Below, in pieces: positions 1 to 7,645 of a stretch of 64,000 nt of DNA. Position 1 is the stretch's first letter. Each line of letters opens with the position of its first letter. This DNA comes from Arsenicibacter rosenii (GTDB taxonomy: Bacteria; Bacteroidota; Bacteroidia; Cytophagales; Spirosomataceae), in contig NZ_MORL01000009.1 of the NCBI RefSeq assembly GCF_001870735.1, positions 207,700 to 271,699 on the forward strand, read 5' to 3'. The notes under the pieces were generated by a model. That model did not search any database. It worked only from the letters and a program-made list of their open reading frames with translations, and had not been told where the DNA came from. Made by a program: the position numbers and the translations under genes.

Positions 1-156
1 AATACCTGTGCCTGCTCCGAATGTCCGTACATGAAGATGAATACGCTTGAGAAGCTGTATAACTGTCTGTATTACGAACTTCCTGAGATTCATGTACCGG
101 AAGATGTACGGGTAAAAGCGGAAGCGTCGGTGCTTAGAATGCTGGAATTGAGTTAA
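1..156 (+). CDS. nadA: Quinolinate synthase NadA, C-terminal fragment
   Basis: Only the last 51 codons are in the window; the gene begins upstream of base 1. NadA condenses iminoaspartate with dihydroxyacetone phosphate to form quinolinate, using a [4Fe-4S] cluster. The fragment opens with NTCACSECPYM, the conserved C-terminal cysteine motif of NadA that supplies a cluster ligand, followed by the usual short helical tail. nadB starts about 45 bp downstream on the same strand, so the two quinolinate-forming enzymes are probably one operon. Identification rests on the Cys motif and the nadB neighbour and is strong despite the short length. Confidence 0.9.
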   Translation, partial: NTCACSECPYMKMNTLEKLYNCLYYELPEIHVPEDVRVKAEASVLRMLELS

Positions 157-201
157 GCCTGCTTCAGAAAGGCGACCTGAAACATTGATAGATTGCTGCC
201 A

Positions 202-1794
202 ATGCCTAATCAATATGATTTCCTTGTCATCGGCTCCGGAATCGCGGGGCTGAGCTATGCCACTAAGCTGGCTATTCATTTTGAAGAACGTCAGCAACCC
301 GTCCGGATTGCGGTTATTACCAAGGTCTGGGCCGACGAGACCAATACCAAATACGCCCAGGGAGGCATCGCCGCCGTTTGGTCGGAAGACGATTCGTTTG
401 AAAAGCACATCGAAGATACCATGATCGCCGGGGACTACCTGAGTGACCGCAAGATCGTGGAAATTGTCGTGCGCGAAGCGCCCGAGCGGATCCGGGAACT
501 CATCAGCTACGGTACCCGATTCGATAAGGAAGAAGACGGCGATTATGACCTTGCCCGGGAAGGGGGGCACTCCGATCACCGGATTCTGCACTTTAAAGAC
601 ATCACCGGTGCCGAAATTGAACGGGCGCTCCTCGAGAAAGCCCACTCAATGCCGTCGATTACCATTTTGACCCACTTTTACGCGGTTGACCTCATCACCC
701 GCCACCACCTGGGCGAAACCGTGCATCGCTACGACGCTGATAACAAATGTTTCGGCGCCTATGTGCTCAACACCGAGACGGGCTCGGTAGAGCGGTTTCT
801 GGCCAAAACAACCCTGCTGGCAACGGGCGGCATCGGCAATATTTACCAGAACACGACCAACCCAACCATTGCCACCGGCGACGGCATTGCGATGGCCTAC
901 CGTGCCAAAGCGATCTGCAAGGATATGGAATTTATCCAGTTCCACCCGACAGCACTGTATGAACCCGGCAAGAAGCCGAACTTCCTGATTTCGGAGGCTG
1001 TCCGCGGTTTTGGCGGCATTCTGCGCAACATGAAAGGCGAAACCTTCATGGAGCATTATGACCCCCGGCTGTCACTCGCCCCGCGCGACATCGTTGCCCG
1101 TGCCATCGACTCCGAGATGAAAAAATACGGTGATCCGCACGTGTACCTGGATGTAACGCACTGCAATTACGACGAGTTTATCGAACACTTCCCGAACATC
1201 ACGGCTTATTGCCGCGATCACCTCGGCATTGATGTACGCAAGGATTTTATTCCGGTTGTACCGGCGCAGCACTACATGTGCGGGGGCATTAAGGTTAATG
1301 AGTACGGGCAGACCAACCTTAATTTCCTGTATGCGGCCGGTGAGTGTTCCTGCACAGGCCTGCACGGTGCTAACCGGCTGGCCTCCAATTCCTTGCTGGA
1401 AGCGGTTGTTTTCGGCCACAGGGCGTATCTGAAAACTATTGAAGAATACGAACAGGCAGTTCTCCCGGACAATATTCCGGATTGGGACGACCGTGGTACT
1501 ACGCACCCTGAAGAGCTGGTACTGGTCACGGAGATGCAGCGCGAACTGGAGTCGATTATGTCGAACTATGTCGGGATTGTGCGCTCAAACCGCCGGATGA
1601 AACGGGCCATGGACCGGCTTGGCCTCATTTATCTGGAGCACGAGGAGCTATACCGCCAATCCAACGTATCGGCCCGCATCTGCGAGCTCCGGAATATGAT
1701 CGAAGTGGCGTATCTGGTGATCAAAGCCGCCATGTCGCGCCGCGATAACCGGGGGTTGCATTATAATATTGATCTGGTGAAGCACGAGGCGTAG
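202..1794 (+). CDS. nadB: L-aspartate oxidase NadB
   Basis: This FAD enzyme oxidises L-aspartate to iminoaspartate, the substrate of NadA, in de novo NAD synthesis. Seen: an N-terminal dinucleotide-binding motif (VIGSGIAGLSYA), the TKYAQGGIAA flavin-binding segment, EGGHSDHRILH and HFKDITG, QFHPTALY, RGFGGILRN, and the late GGIKVN and GLHGANRLASNSLLE motifs of the succinate dehydrogenase/NadB flavoprotein family. The C-terminal helical domain is complete. The ATG at 202 is preferred to an in-frame TTG at 193, giving 530 residues, normal for the family. It lies directly after nadA. NadB rather than fumarate reductase is favoured by that pairing and by the motif details. Confidence 0.96.
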   Translation: MPNQYDFLVIGSGIAGLSYATKLAIHFEERQQPVRIAVITKVWADETNTKYAQGGIAAVWSEDDSFEKHIEDTMIAGDYLSDRKIVEIVVREAPERIRELISYGTRFDKEEDGDYDLAREGGHSDHRILHFKDITGAEIERALLEKAHSMPSITILTHFYAVDLITRHHLGETVHRYDADNKCFGAYVLNTETGSVERFLAKTTLLATGGIGNIYQNTTNPTIATGDGIAMAYRAKAICKDMEFIQFHPTALYEPGKKPNFLISEAVRGFGGILRNMKGETFMEHYDPRLSLAPRDIVARAIDSEMKKYGDPHVYLDVTHCNYDEFIEHFPNITAYCRDHLGIDVRKDFIPVVPAQHYMCGGIKVNEYGQTNLNFLYAAGECSCTGLHGANRLASNSLLEAVVFGHRAYLKTIEEYEQAVLPDNIPDWDDRGTTHPEELVLVTEMQRELESIMSNYVGIVRSNRRMKRAMDRLGLIYLEHEELYRQSNVSARICELRNMIEVAYLVIKAAMSRRDNRGLHYNIDLVKHEA

Positions 1795-1803
1795 TTACTG
1801 AAA

Positions 1804-1850
1804 CGTTCTGCCAGAATAGAGATCGATAATATCACTACGCTGGCAGAACG
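1804..1850. terminator. Inverted repeat between convergent nadB and RNA ligase genes
   Basis: Perfect 11-bp arms CGTTCTGCCAG (1804-1814) and CTGGCAGAACG (1840-1850) are separated by 25 bp, in the 74-bp gap between convergent stops. There is no strong T-run, so termination function is inferred from position only. Confidence 0.45.
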
Positions 1851-1868
1851 ATGCCTGTCTTATATCAG

Positions 1869-2885
1869 CTACTCACCATACTTTAGCAGAAACTCAGGAT
1901 TAATTGCCTTAAAACTAACCCGGCCGGTGATGACATCCCCATCAGAAACCGGTCCGCCGGTTTGTGTCAGGTAAGGGCGGATAATGATTCCTTCCGCCCA
2001 TGCTTCTTTACATAGCGTACTTTTCCTGGTAGCCATACCGACAATTGTATCAATGCTGTTTTGTAGTGCATAGTCCACGGCAAGCACAGGTACCATGGGT
2101 AAATCCAGACGGGTAAGCAACTCCACAAACTCCTGAAAACTAAAATACCGGGACCGGTCAATGTCAAATGCATTGAAGAAGTAAACGGTCTGACCACGCA
2201 GTTTCAGCTTATTCCCCTGAATACCTTCCCCGACAAGTTCTCCCTGCAAGGCTATATTTTTACCTGTAGCCCGCAACTTATTTTCAATGTCCAGCTGACG
2301 TGCGACCTTCCAGAAGCTATTTTCCTGATCTTCCAATAGTTCGAGATTACGACTGCAAACACCAAACTCATTATTATTGACGAAATAGGTGGCCGAACTG
2401 CCGTCAAGCTTTTCAGTTACGTAACAACGCTCTCCCAGATAGGTATCCAGTACCTCCTGTAGTACCTGTACCCGCGTTTCATCTGTTTTTGGGATAAATG
2501 AAGGAAATCTGCCTTTAGCAACGCCATCCAGACAGGCCGGCATCGGTGGTTCATACTTCCGGACGCCCAGCAACTCTGTACAGTCGGCACCTTCTTCCAG
2601 AACGGCACCCGCCGGTACGATTGCCAGCGGGAAACAAATGCCCTGCGACACCTGCCCACGAAGTCGCACCGTTCTGATCCGCATACCCCGTGGCTTCAAA
2701 AAATCAAACTCGGGCCGGTCGGGCAGCAAACTGTCAATTTCACAGTACACCGCTAAATCTCCTGCCTGAAACTCTCCTTTTTTGACAACTAATTGCCATC
2801 CTAATACAGACGCCCTTTCGATTGCATCTGCTCCTTCGATTGGTGTTAACGCATTAATGCGCTGAATGCTTGCTAATTTTCTCAC
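1869..2885 (-). CDS. RNA ligase, DRB0094 (Rnl5-like) family
   Basis: This is a probable ATP-dependent RNA ligase of the family typified by Deinococcus DRB0094, which seals nicked RNA strands through ligase-AMP and RNA-adenylate intermediates. Seen: an N-terminal OB-like domain (about residues 1-110); nucleotidyltransferase motif I EKLDGSS with the presumed adenylated Lys159; a motif III-like stretch YFFNAFDI near 235; motif IV EGIIIRP near 299; and motif V SFKAIN with Lys326. Length, 338 residues, suits the family. The start is GTG at 2885; no ATG lies suitably upstream and the MRKLASIQ beginning is typical. No RNA-repair partner (HEN1/Pnkp, RtcB, toxin) adjoins it; its upstream neighbour is a CPBP protease gene. 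The in vivo RNA target is unknown. Confidence 0.88.
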   Translation of the reverse strand: MRKLASIQRINALTPIEGADAIERASVLGWQLVVKKGEFQAGDLAVYCEIDSLLPDRPEFDFLKPRGMRIRTVRLRGQVSQGICFPLAIVPAGAVLEEGADCTELLGVRKYEPPMPACLDGVAKGRFPSFIPKTDETRVQVLQEVLDTYLGERCYVTEKLDGSSATYFVNNNEFGVCSRNLELLEDQENSFWKVARQLDIENKLRATGKNIALQGELVGEGIQGNKLKLRGQTVYFFNAFDIDRSRYFSFQEFVELLTRLDLPMVPVLAVDYALQNSIDTIVGMATRKSTLCKEAWAEGIIIRPYLTQTGGPVSDGDVITGRVSFKAINPEFLLKYGE

Positions 2886-2993
2886 GCTGTTTGTAAACCG
2901 CGAAATGGTTTTACTGTGGTTTGGGTATGAAAGCGCGAAAATAAACCTATTCAGCTAAATGGTATTACTTTTCAGAAATACATATGATGACCG

Positions 2994-3836
2994 TCAAACC
3001 GGTAAACGGCTATTATTGCCCTCCGGCAATATCCGGTTCAGATATGCATAACAGCCGTAACAGATAGCCGCGCAGGCAGCCAGCAGACCCATATACAATC
3101 CGTCGTTGCCAATCCAGAGGCGGGTTGTGTTTACATCCATCTGCAGGGCATCATCGAAAAACAACGGCAGCGAGCTGAGACTGTTGTTCACAAAGTGCAG
3201 AAACATACACAGCCAGAGCGACCGGGTACGATAGTAAAGCCAGCCAAACGCAAGGCCCAGCAAACAGGCGTTGAGTGCCTGCGCCGGAATCATGTGAATA
3301 ACCCCGAAAATGACCGCTGACCAGATAATCGATTTGGCCGGACTGTATTGTTTCAGAAACCCATCCTCGATGATCCCCCGGAACAGTACCTCTTCCAGAA
3401 TCGGAGCGGCAATGACTGCCGTAATCACCATATCCTTGTTGAACAGTTCCCGCAGCAGCTCATTCAGTTTTTCGGGCATGGGAATCGTACTCACCAGCGG
3501 CTCCGCCAGCAGGCCCAGGGCGATCATACCAATCGCCGCAACCGGATAGACAATGGCCGGCACCGTAGCAAACGACAACGTACGGCTCCCCCGCTTCCCG
3601 AACGCATACCAGATCGTTAGTCCGAAAGCCAGTACATACGCCAGCGTCTGACCAATCATATCCAGTACCGGCAGCTCCAGCTTTTCAGCTGCCAATTTCA
3701 GCCCGATAGAGGGAATGACCGCCGGTATCTGCATCAGCATCATGACTGCCATCAGCCACCAGGCCTGTTTAATCGTCGGATAATAGGCCGGTCTATACTG
3801 CACCTCATTGTTCTCAGGTAATTGACTGGTCATCAT
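2994..3836 (-). CDS. CPBP family intramembrane metalloprotease
   Basis: This is a multi-pass membrane protein of the CPBP/Rce1-like (Abi) glutamic protease family. Seen: a hydrophilic N-terminus and then a series of hydrophobic segments. The family's motif 1 EEVLFRGII carries the paired catalytic glutamates, and the later FGVIHM and FLHFVNNSL motifs supply the histidine and asparagine. In bacteria these proteins cut or process membrane substrates; the substrate here cannot be told. The start is uncertain: ATGs at 3836 and 3833 place the first membrane segment near residue 27, while ATG 3881 and TTG 3896 would add a poorly structured extension. It lies about 110 bp upstream of the RNA ligase on the same strand and may be cotranscribed. 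Confidence 0.85.
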   Translation of the reverse strand: MMTSQLPENNEVQYRPAYYPTIKQAWWLMAVMMLMQIPAVIPSIGLKLAAEKLELPVLDMIGQTLAYVLAFGLTIWYAFGKRGSRTLSFATVPAIVYPVAAIGMIALGLLAEPLVSTIPMPEKLNELLRELFNKDMVITAVIAAPILEEVLFRGIIEDGFLKQYSPAKSIIWSAVIFGVIHMIPAQALNACLLGLAFGWLYYRTRSLWLCMFLHFVNNSLSSLPLFFDDALQMDVNTTRLWIGNDGLYMGLLAACAAICYGCYAYLNRILPEGNNSRLPV

Positions 3837-4051
3837 GTCATGTATGTGTTTAGGTTGAAGGTCGTTATGGCTCAATGACATCCATGTAATTGGCAAGCAC
3901 TATTATCAGGCAGCCCGGCAGAAACAGGCCGGCTTCGCGCCAGAAGGTGGGTTTGATCATGGCAGAACGGGATATATGCAAACAGGCTGTCAAAATATGC
4001 ATTTCCCGGCATAAATCAACAACCTGCTCTATCCAATACCAAAACCCTTTT

Positions 4052-4252
4052 TCAGGCCTTTGACCGCTGCCGCCGGTAATACTGCACCAACACCATCAAA
4101 CCACCACCAACAGCCGCACTCCGCATCCCGGCATCTTCGCCGGATTGCCACGCCTGAAAACAAAAACCAAGTAAAACCAGAAAGACCAGCGTTGCCACCA
4201 CAAACACCAGGCGAGACTCGTAAACCGAGAAGAAACGTTTCAGTAAGTTCAT
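4052..4252 (-). CDS. Small two-helix membrane protein, unknown function
   Basis: A 66-residue frame starts MNLLKRFFSVYESR, followed by a strong hydrophobic segment (LVFVVATLVFLVLLGFCF), a short polar loop with SGEDAGMRSA, a second hydrophobic stretch (VGGGLMVLVQYY) and a basic tail RRQRSKA. The layout fits a small inner-membrane hairpin protein with positive ends on one side. The frame stays open further upstream, but ATG 4252 gives the more natural N-terminus. I do not recognise a family. An overlapping minus-strand frame (4029-4280) has no such organisation. Coding status rests on hydropathy and charge pattern only. Confidence 0.5.
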   Translation of the reverse strand: MNLLKRFFSVYESRLVFVVATLVFLVLLGFCFQAWQSGEDAGMRSAAVGGGLMVLVQYYRRQRSKA

Positions 4253-4342
4253 ATAGACAAGTACAGGCACACAATAACAACAGGTGTACCTGTTCAAAGA
4301 TACAGCAAACAAAACAAAGCCTATAGTAAAAATAGAATAAAA

Positions 4343-4370
4343 TTTGGTTTCCTACTTTTTAGTAGCTTTG
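4343..4370 (+). promoter_or_regulatory. Candidate Bacteroidota promoter for the symporter gene
   Basis: TTTG (4343-4346), 16 bp, then TAGCTTTG (4363-4370), which matches the Bacteroidota -7 consensus TAnnTTTG; the spacer is a little short. Transcription would begin just after about 4375. That rules out the in-frame TTG codons at 4344 and 4368 as starts and supports ATG 4392. Confidence 0.45.
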
Positions 4371-4391
4371 ATAGCGTTACCTCAATCGGAT

Positions 4392-5795
4392 ATGCTACTG
4401 TTTTTTATCGCGCTGTACTTACTTTCCAATATTGCCGTGGGGGCATGGGCAGCCCGGCGGGTTACCTCAACACAGGACTTTGTACTGGCCGGCCGCAGCT
4501 TGCCGCTCGTGCTGGCAGCCTCGGCGACCTTCGCCACCTGGTTTGGCTCCGAAACCATCATGGGTGCACCGGCCACATTTGTCGAGGGCGGGGTGCTGGC
4601 CATCATCGAGGAGCCGTTCGGGTCGGCACTTTGCCTCTTCCTGGCCGGCGCTTTTTATGCAAGGCCGCTGTACCGCTTACAGATCACTACGTTCTCCGAC
4701 TATTTCCGCCTGCGGTTCGGCCGGTCGGCGGAGTTGCTGTCGGCCCTGATCCTGATTCCGTCGTATTTCAGCTGGATTGCGGCGCAGTTTATTGCCATCG
4801 GCATTGTGCTGGAAGTGGTAACGGGTGTTCCGCGCGAAATCGGCATTGTGGTCAGCGCTATCATCGTGGCTATTTATACGCTGCTGGGTGGTATGTGGTC
4901 CATTTCCGTAACCGATTTTTTTCATAACATCATCATCGTCATCGCCCTGATTATCATTGTCGTAATGCTGTGGGAACCCGTTGGCGGAATCAGTACCGTA
5001 GCCGACAGAATGCCCGACGGCTTTTTCCGGTTTCTGCCCCACTGGAACGCGAAAGGCATTATTGAGTACATGGCTGCCTGGATGACCATCGGCCTCGGCT
5101 CCATTCCGCAACAGGATGTGTTCCAGCGGGTGATGTCGGCCAAATCCGAACGAACCACGGTACAGGCCTCCTATCTGGCTTCCTTCTTCTACATCACCAT
5201 TGCCGTTTTACCCCTGTTTATCGGTCTGAGCGCCCGCCTGCTGCATCCCGACCTGCCGCCCGACAACCAGATGCTGATTCCGAACATGGTACTCCGGCAT
5301 GGCAACCTGTTCCTGCAAATCCTGTTTTTCGGGGCCCTGACCTCGGCCATCCTGAGCGTATCGAGCGGAGCTATTCTGGCCCCGTCGACGGTTTTCGGCG
5401 AAAATATTGTGAAGTTTTTCCGGCCCGATTTAAGCGACAAAAAGCTGCTGCTGACTATTCGCGGAGCCGTGGTAGTGATTACGTTTGCGGTCGTGCTGAT
5501 GTGTATGACGCGCGACACCAGCATTTTCGAGCTGGTTGGTGAGTCGTCGGCGTTTAGTCTGGTCTCCCTGTTTGTGCCGCTGACAGCCGGTATTTACTGG
5601 CCACGGGCCAATACAACCGGCTGCCTGAGCGCTATGATGGCGGGGTTGCTGGTCTGGTTCGGCGCGCTTGCCATCGAAACCGAATTTCCGCCGATGCTGT
5701 GGGGCTTAGTCATCAGTATACTGGGCATGGTCATCGGCTCTCTGATAACCGATAAGCCTCATTCGCCCCTTGTTACCGACACCGTTGATGCTTAG
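4392..5795 (+). CDS. Sodium:solute symporter (SSS family)
   Basis: An inner-membrane secondary transporter of 467 residues. Seen: about a dozen hydrophobic helices; the N-terminal AARRVTSTQDFVLAGRSLPL stretch typical of SSS proteins; and the ATFATWFGSETIMGAPA segment in the region that forms the substrate and sodium path. GSIPQQDVFQRVMSAKSE is another family hallmark. The solute cannot be assigned from sequence; homologues carry sugars, amino acids, carboxylates or nucleosides. The ATG at 4392 is chosen because the promoter candidate overlaps the upstream TTG codons. The last 4 bp overlap the end of the convergent Nudix gene. Confidence 0.9.
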   Translation: MLLFFIALYLLSNIAVGAWAARRVTSTQDFVLAGRSLPLVLAASATFATWFGSETIMGAPATFVEGGVLAIIEEPFGSALCLFLAGAFYARPLYRLQITTFSDYFRLRFGRSAELLSALILIPSYFSWIAAQFIAIGIVLEVVTGVPREIGIVVSAIIVAIYTLLGGMWSISVTDFFHNIIIVIALIIIVVMLWEPVGGISTVADRMPDGFFRFLPHWNAKGIIEYMAAWMTIGLGSIPQQDVFQRVMSAKSERTTVQASYLASFFYITIAVLPLFIGLSARLLHPDLPPDNQMLIPNMVLRHGNLFLQILFFGALTSAILSVSSGAILAPSTVFGENIVKFFRPDLSDKKLLLTIRGAVVVITFAVVLMCMTRDTSIFELVGESSAFSLVSLFVPLTAGIYWPRANTTGCLSAMMAGLLVWFGALAIETEFPPMLWGLVISILGMVIGSLITDKPHSPLVTDTVDA

Positions 5796-6244
5796 AAAAA
5801 TGCCTGATCAATCATGCCGACGTAGCCCAACGGGCTTTGCTTCAGTACCAGATCCTGAATATACTGCCCGACATTGGGGTACATATTCAGGGTATTCAGT
5901 TCACGAACAGGTTTCCAGACAATGGCCAGGGCGGTTGTATGCTCCGGATTCAGGGCAGGAAAACCGGCAATGATCTCGGCGGCAAATACCACGTGCAGCA
6001 CTACTTTATGGGCGAGTGCCGGATCGCTTTCGGGGCGCATTACTTCGCCGGCCAGCAACATCGGTCCGACTTCGACAGTAATACCGAGTTCTTCTTCCAG
6101 CTCCCGCCCGGTGACCTGCGGCAGGGTTTCGCCACGGTCGGGATTACCGCCGGGTAAAGCATATACATCAACATCGCCATAGCGATAATGCATCAGCAAG
6201 GCGTGGTTATTCTGAATAATCAGTGCACTCGGGCGTACTTTCAT
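5792..6244 (-). CDS. Nudix hydrolase
   Basis: A 150-residue protein with a Nudix box beginning GGNPDRGETLPQ and ending RELEEELGI, matching GX5EX7REUXEEXGU. Nudix enzymes cleave nucleoside diphosphates linked to another moiety using Mg2+ bound by the box glutamates. The fold starts at once (MKVRPSALIIQNNHALLM) and no extra domain is present. The substrate is not predictable. Nothing obviously related flanks it: a convergent symporter on one side and a palindrome cluster on the other. ATG 6244 is unambiguous. Confidence 0.88.
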   Translation of the reverse strand: MKVRPSALIIQNNHALLMHYRYGDVDVYALPGGNPDRGETLPQVTGRELEEELGITVEVGPMLLAGEVMRPESDPALAHKVVLHVVFAAEIIAGFPALNPEHTTALAIVWKPVRELNTLNMYPNVGQYIQDLVLKQSPLGYVGMIDQAFF

Positions 6245-6298
6245 TACTATGATTTGTACGATGATTAGTATGATTACAGGATTACTATGATTACAGAA

Positions 6299-6439
6299 TT
6301 AGTATGATTGATTAATGGCTGTTCGGGATTTAAAAATCCCGAACAAAATAATGGCGGATTTGAAATCCGCGTTTACATGGTTCGGGATTGCAAATCCCGA
6401 ACAGCAAATAAAATCCTGTTCATCATTCAATCATACTAA
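6299..6439. repeat. Composite palindrome cluster (REP/MITE-like)
   Basis: Three palindromes lie back to back: 6320-6345 (arms TGTTCGGGATTT/AAATCCCGAACA), 6354-6370 (GCGGATTT/AAATCCGC) and 6380-6402 (GTTCGGGATT/AATCCCGAAC). They are enclosed by a perfect 13-bp outer inverted repeat, TTAGTATGATTGA (6299-6311) and TCAATCATACTAA (6427-6439). Short degenerate repeats of the TATGATTA type continue to the left (about 6245-6298). No protein is encoded. It fills the gap between the Nudix start and the lhgO stop and resembles a small non-autonomous repeat element. Confidence 0.75.
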
Positions 6440-6444
6440 TCCTG

Positions 6445-7641
6445 TCAGAAACGGGCGATTACCTTTTCCGATACCGTTAACCCGATGGACAGTGAAGACG
6501 TGGCGGCCGGCGACGGCGCGTTACAGACGTTAATCGCCCGTTCGGTTTCAAAAATGGCAAAATCGTCGAGCAGACCGCCGGTACGGTCGCAGGCCTGTGC
6601 CCGTACCCCCGAACCGCCATCCATCAAATCCTCCTCGCGGATGTCCGGAATTAATTCCTGCAAGGCTTTCGTAAATGCCGATTTTGAAAACGACCGGTAC
6701 ATTTCGCCCAGGCCGGTCTCCCAGTATTTGGCCGCCACTTTCTGGAAACCCGGCCACGAAAGTGTCTCAAACAGTTCTTTGGCGTTGATGTCGGATTTGC
6801 GGTAGCCTTCACGGGCAAAAGCCAGCACCGCGTTCGGTCCTGCCTCTACCCCACCGTGTACCATCCGCGTATAATGTACGCCAAGGAAGGGGAAGTTCGG
6901 GTCGGGAACGGGGTAAATCAGGTGTTTGACCAGGTATTCCTTTTCCGGTCTTAGTTTATAATATTCGCCGCGGAACGGTACAATCCGCAGGTTAATCGGG
7001 TTCCGCTGCGTCATCTGAGCAACTTTATCCGAATACAGCCCTGCACAGTTGACAACCAGTTTCGCTTCGTATGTCCCCTTATTCGTTACGACCACGCTGA
7101 GGCTGTTGCCGGGCGTCAGCTGCTCCACTTTTTCGCCAAGCCGCACCTCGCCGCCCAGTTCGCGGAACTTCTGCGCATATTTCTCACAGACCTGCTTATA
7201 ATCAATGATACCGGTTTGCGGCACCCGGATTCCTTCGACACCATTCACATAGGGTTCGATCTCCCGCATCTGCGCCAGTGTCAGCTTTTTCAGGCCTTCG
7301 AGCCCGTTCTGCTGCCCGCGCTCATAGAGCATGTTCAGTTGCGGAATCTGTTCCGGCTTTGTTGCCACCACAATTTTACCACAGAGCTCATACGGAATAT
7401 TTTCCTGCTCGCAGAACTCAATCAGTGACCAGTAGCCACGGATACAGTTTGTTGCTTTCAGGCTGCCGGGCTTGTAATACAAACCCGAGTGAATTACACC
7501 GCTGTTATGCCCCGTCTGATGCACGGCCACGTGTGTTTCCTTTTCCAGTACGGTTACCGACAGGTTCGGGCGCTGCTGCTTGATTTGCAGGGCCGTTGCC
7601 AGCCCGACAATACCGCCCCCAATGATGATAATGTCTTGCAT
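6445..7641 (-). CDS. lhgO: L-2-hydroxyglutarate oxidase LhgO-type FAD enzyme
   Basis: A DAO-fold flavoprotein of 398 residues that oxidises L-2-hydroxyglutarate to 2-oxoglutarate, a metabolite-repair or lysine-degradation step. Seen: N-terminal IIIIGGGIVGLATALQI nucleotide-binding motif; HQTGHNSGVIHSGLYYKPGSLKA, highly typical of the LhgO/L2HGDH family; VNCAGLYSDKVA; the segment FPFLGVHYTRMVHGGVEAGPNA; and the C-terminal SGVRAQACDRTGGLLDDF followed by NAPSPAATSSLSIG. The start is ATG 7641; the frame is open further upstream but that part overlaps anmK and is not protein-like. It begins 4 bp after the anmK stop, so the two genes are almost certainly cotranscribed. Confidence 0.92.
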   Translation of the reverse strand: MQDIIIIGGGIVGLATALQIKQQRPNLSVTVLEKETHVAVHQTGHNSGVIHSGLYYKPGSLKATNCIRGYWSLIEFCEQENIPYELCGKIVVATKPEQIPQLNMLYERGQQNGLEGLKKLTLAQMREIEPYVNGVEGIRVPQTGIIDYKQVCEKYAQKFRELGGEVRLGEKVEQLTPGNSLSVVVTNKGTYEAKLVVNCAGLYSDKVAQMTQRNPINLRIVPFRGEYYKLRPEKEYLVKHLIYPVPDPNFPFLGVHYTRMVHGGVEAGPNAVLAFAREGYRKSDINAKELFETLSWPGFQKVAAKYWETGLGEMYRSFSKSAFTKALQELIPDIREEDLMDGGSGVRAQACDRTGGLLDDFAIFETERAINVCNAPSPAATSSLSIGLTVSEKVIARF

Positions 7642-7645
7642 AGGG

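Noticed and set aside
1869..3836. Toxin-antitoxin or defence island formed by the RNA ligase and CPBP protease
   Set aside because: Two genes without a nuclease, sensor or mobility gene are not enough evidence; kept only as a finding to test.
4029..4280. Alternative minus-strand small protein of 83 codons
   Set aside because: It overlaps the 66-residue membrane protein in another frame and lacks its ordered hydrophobic and charged segments.
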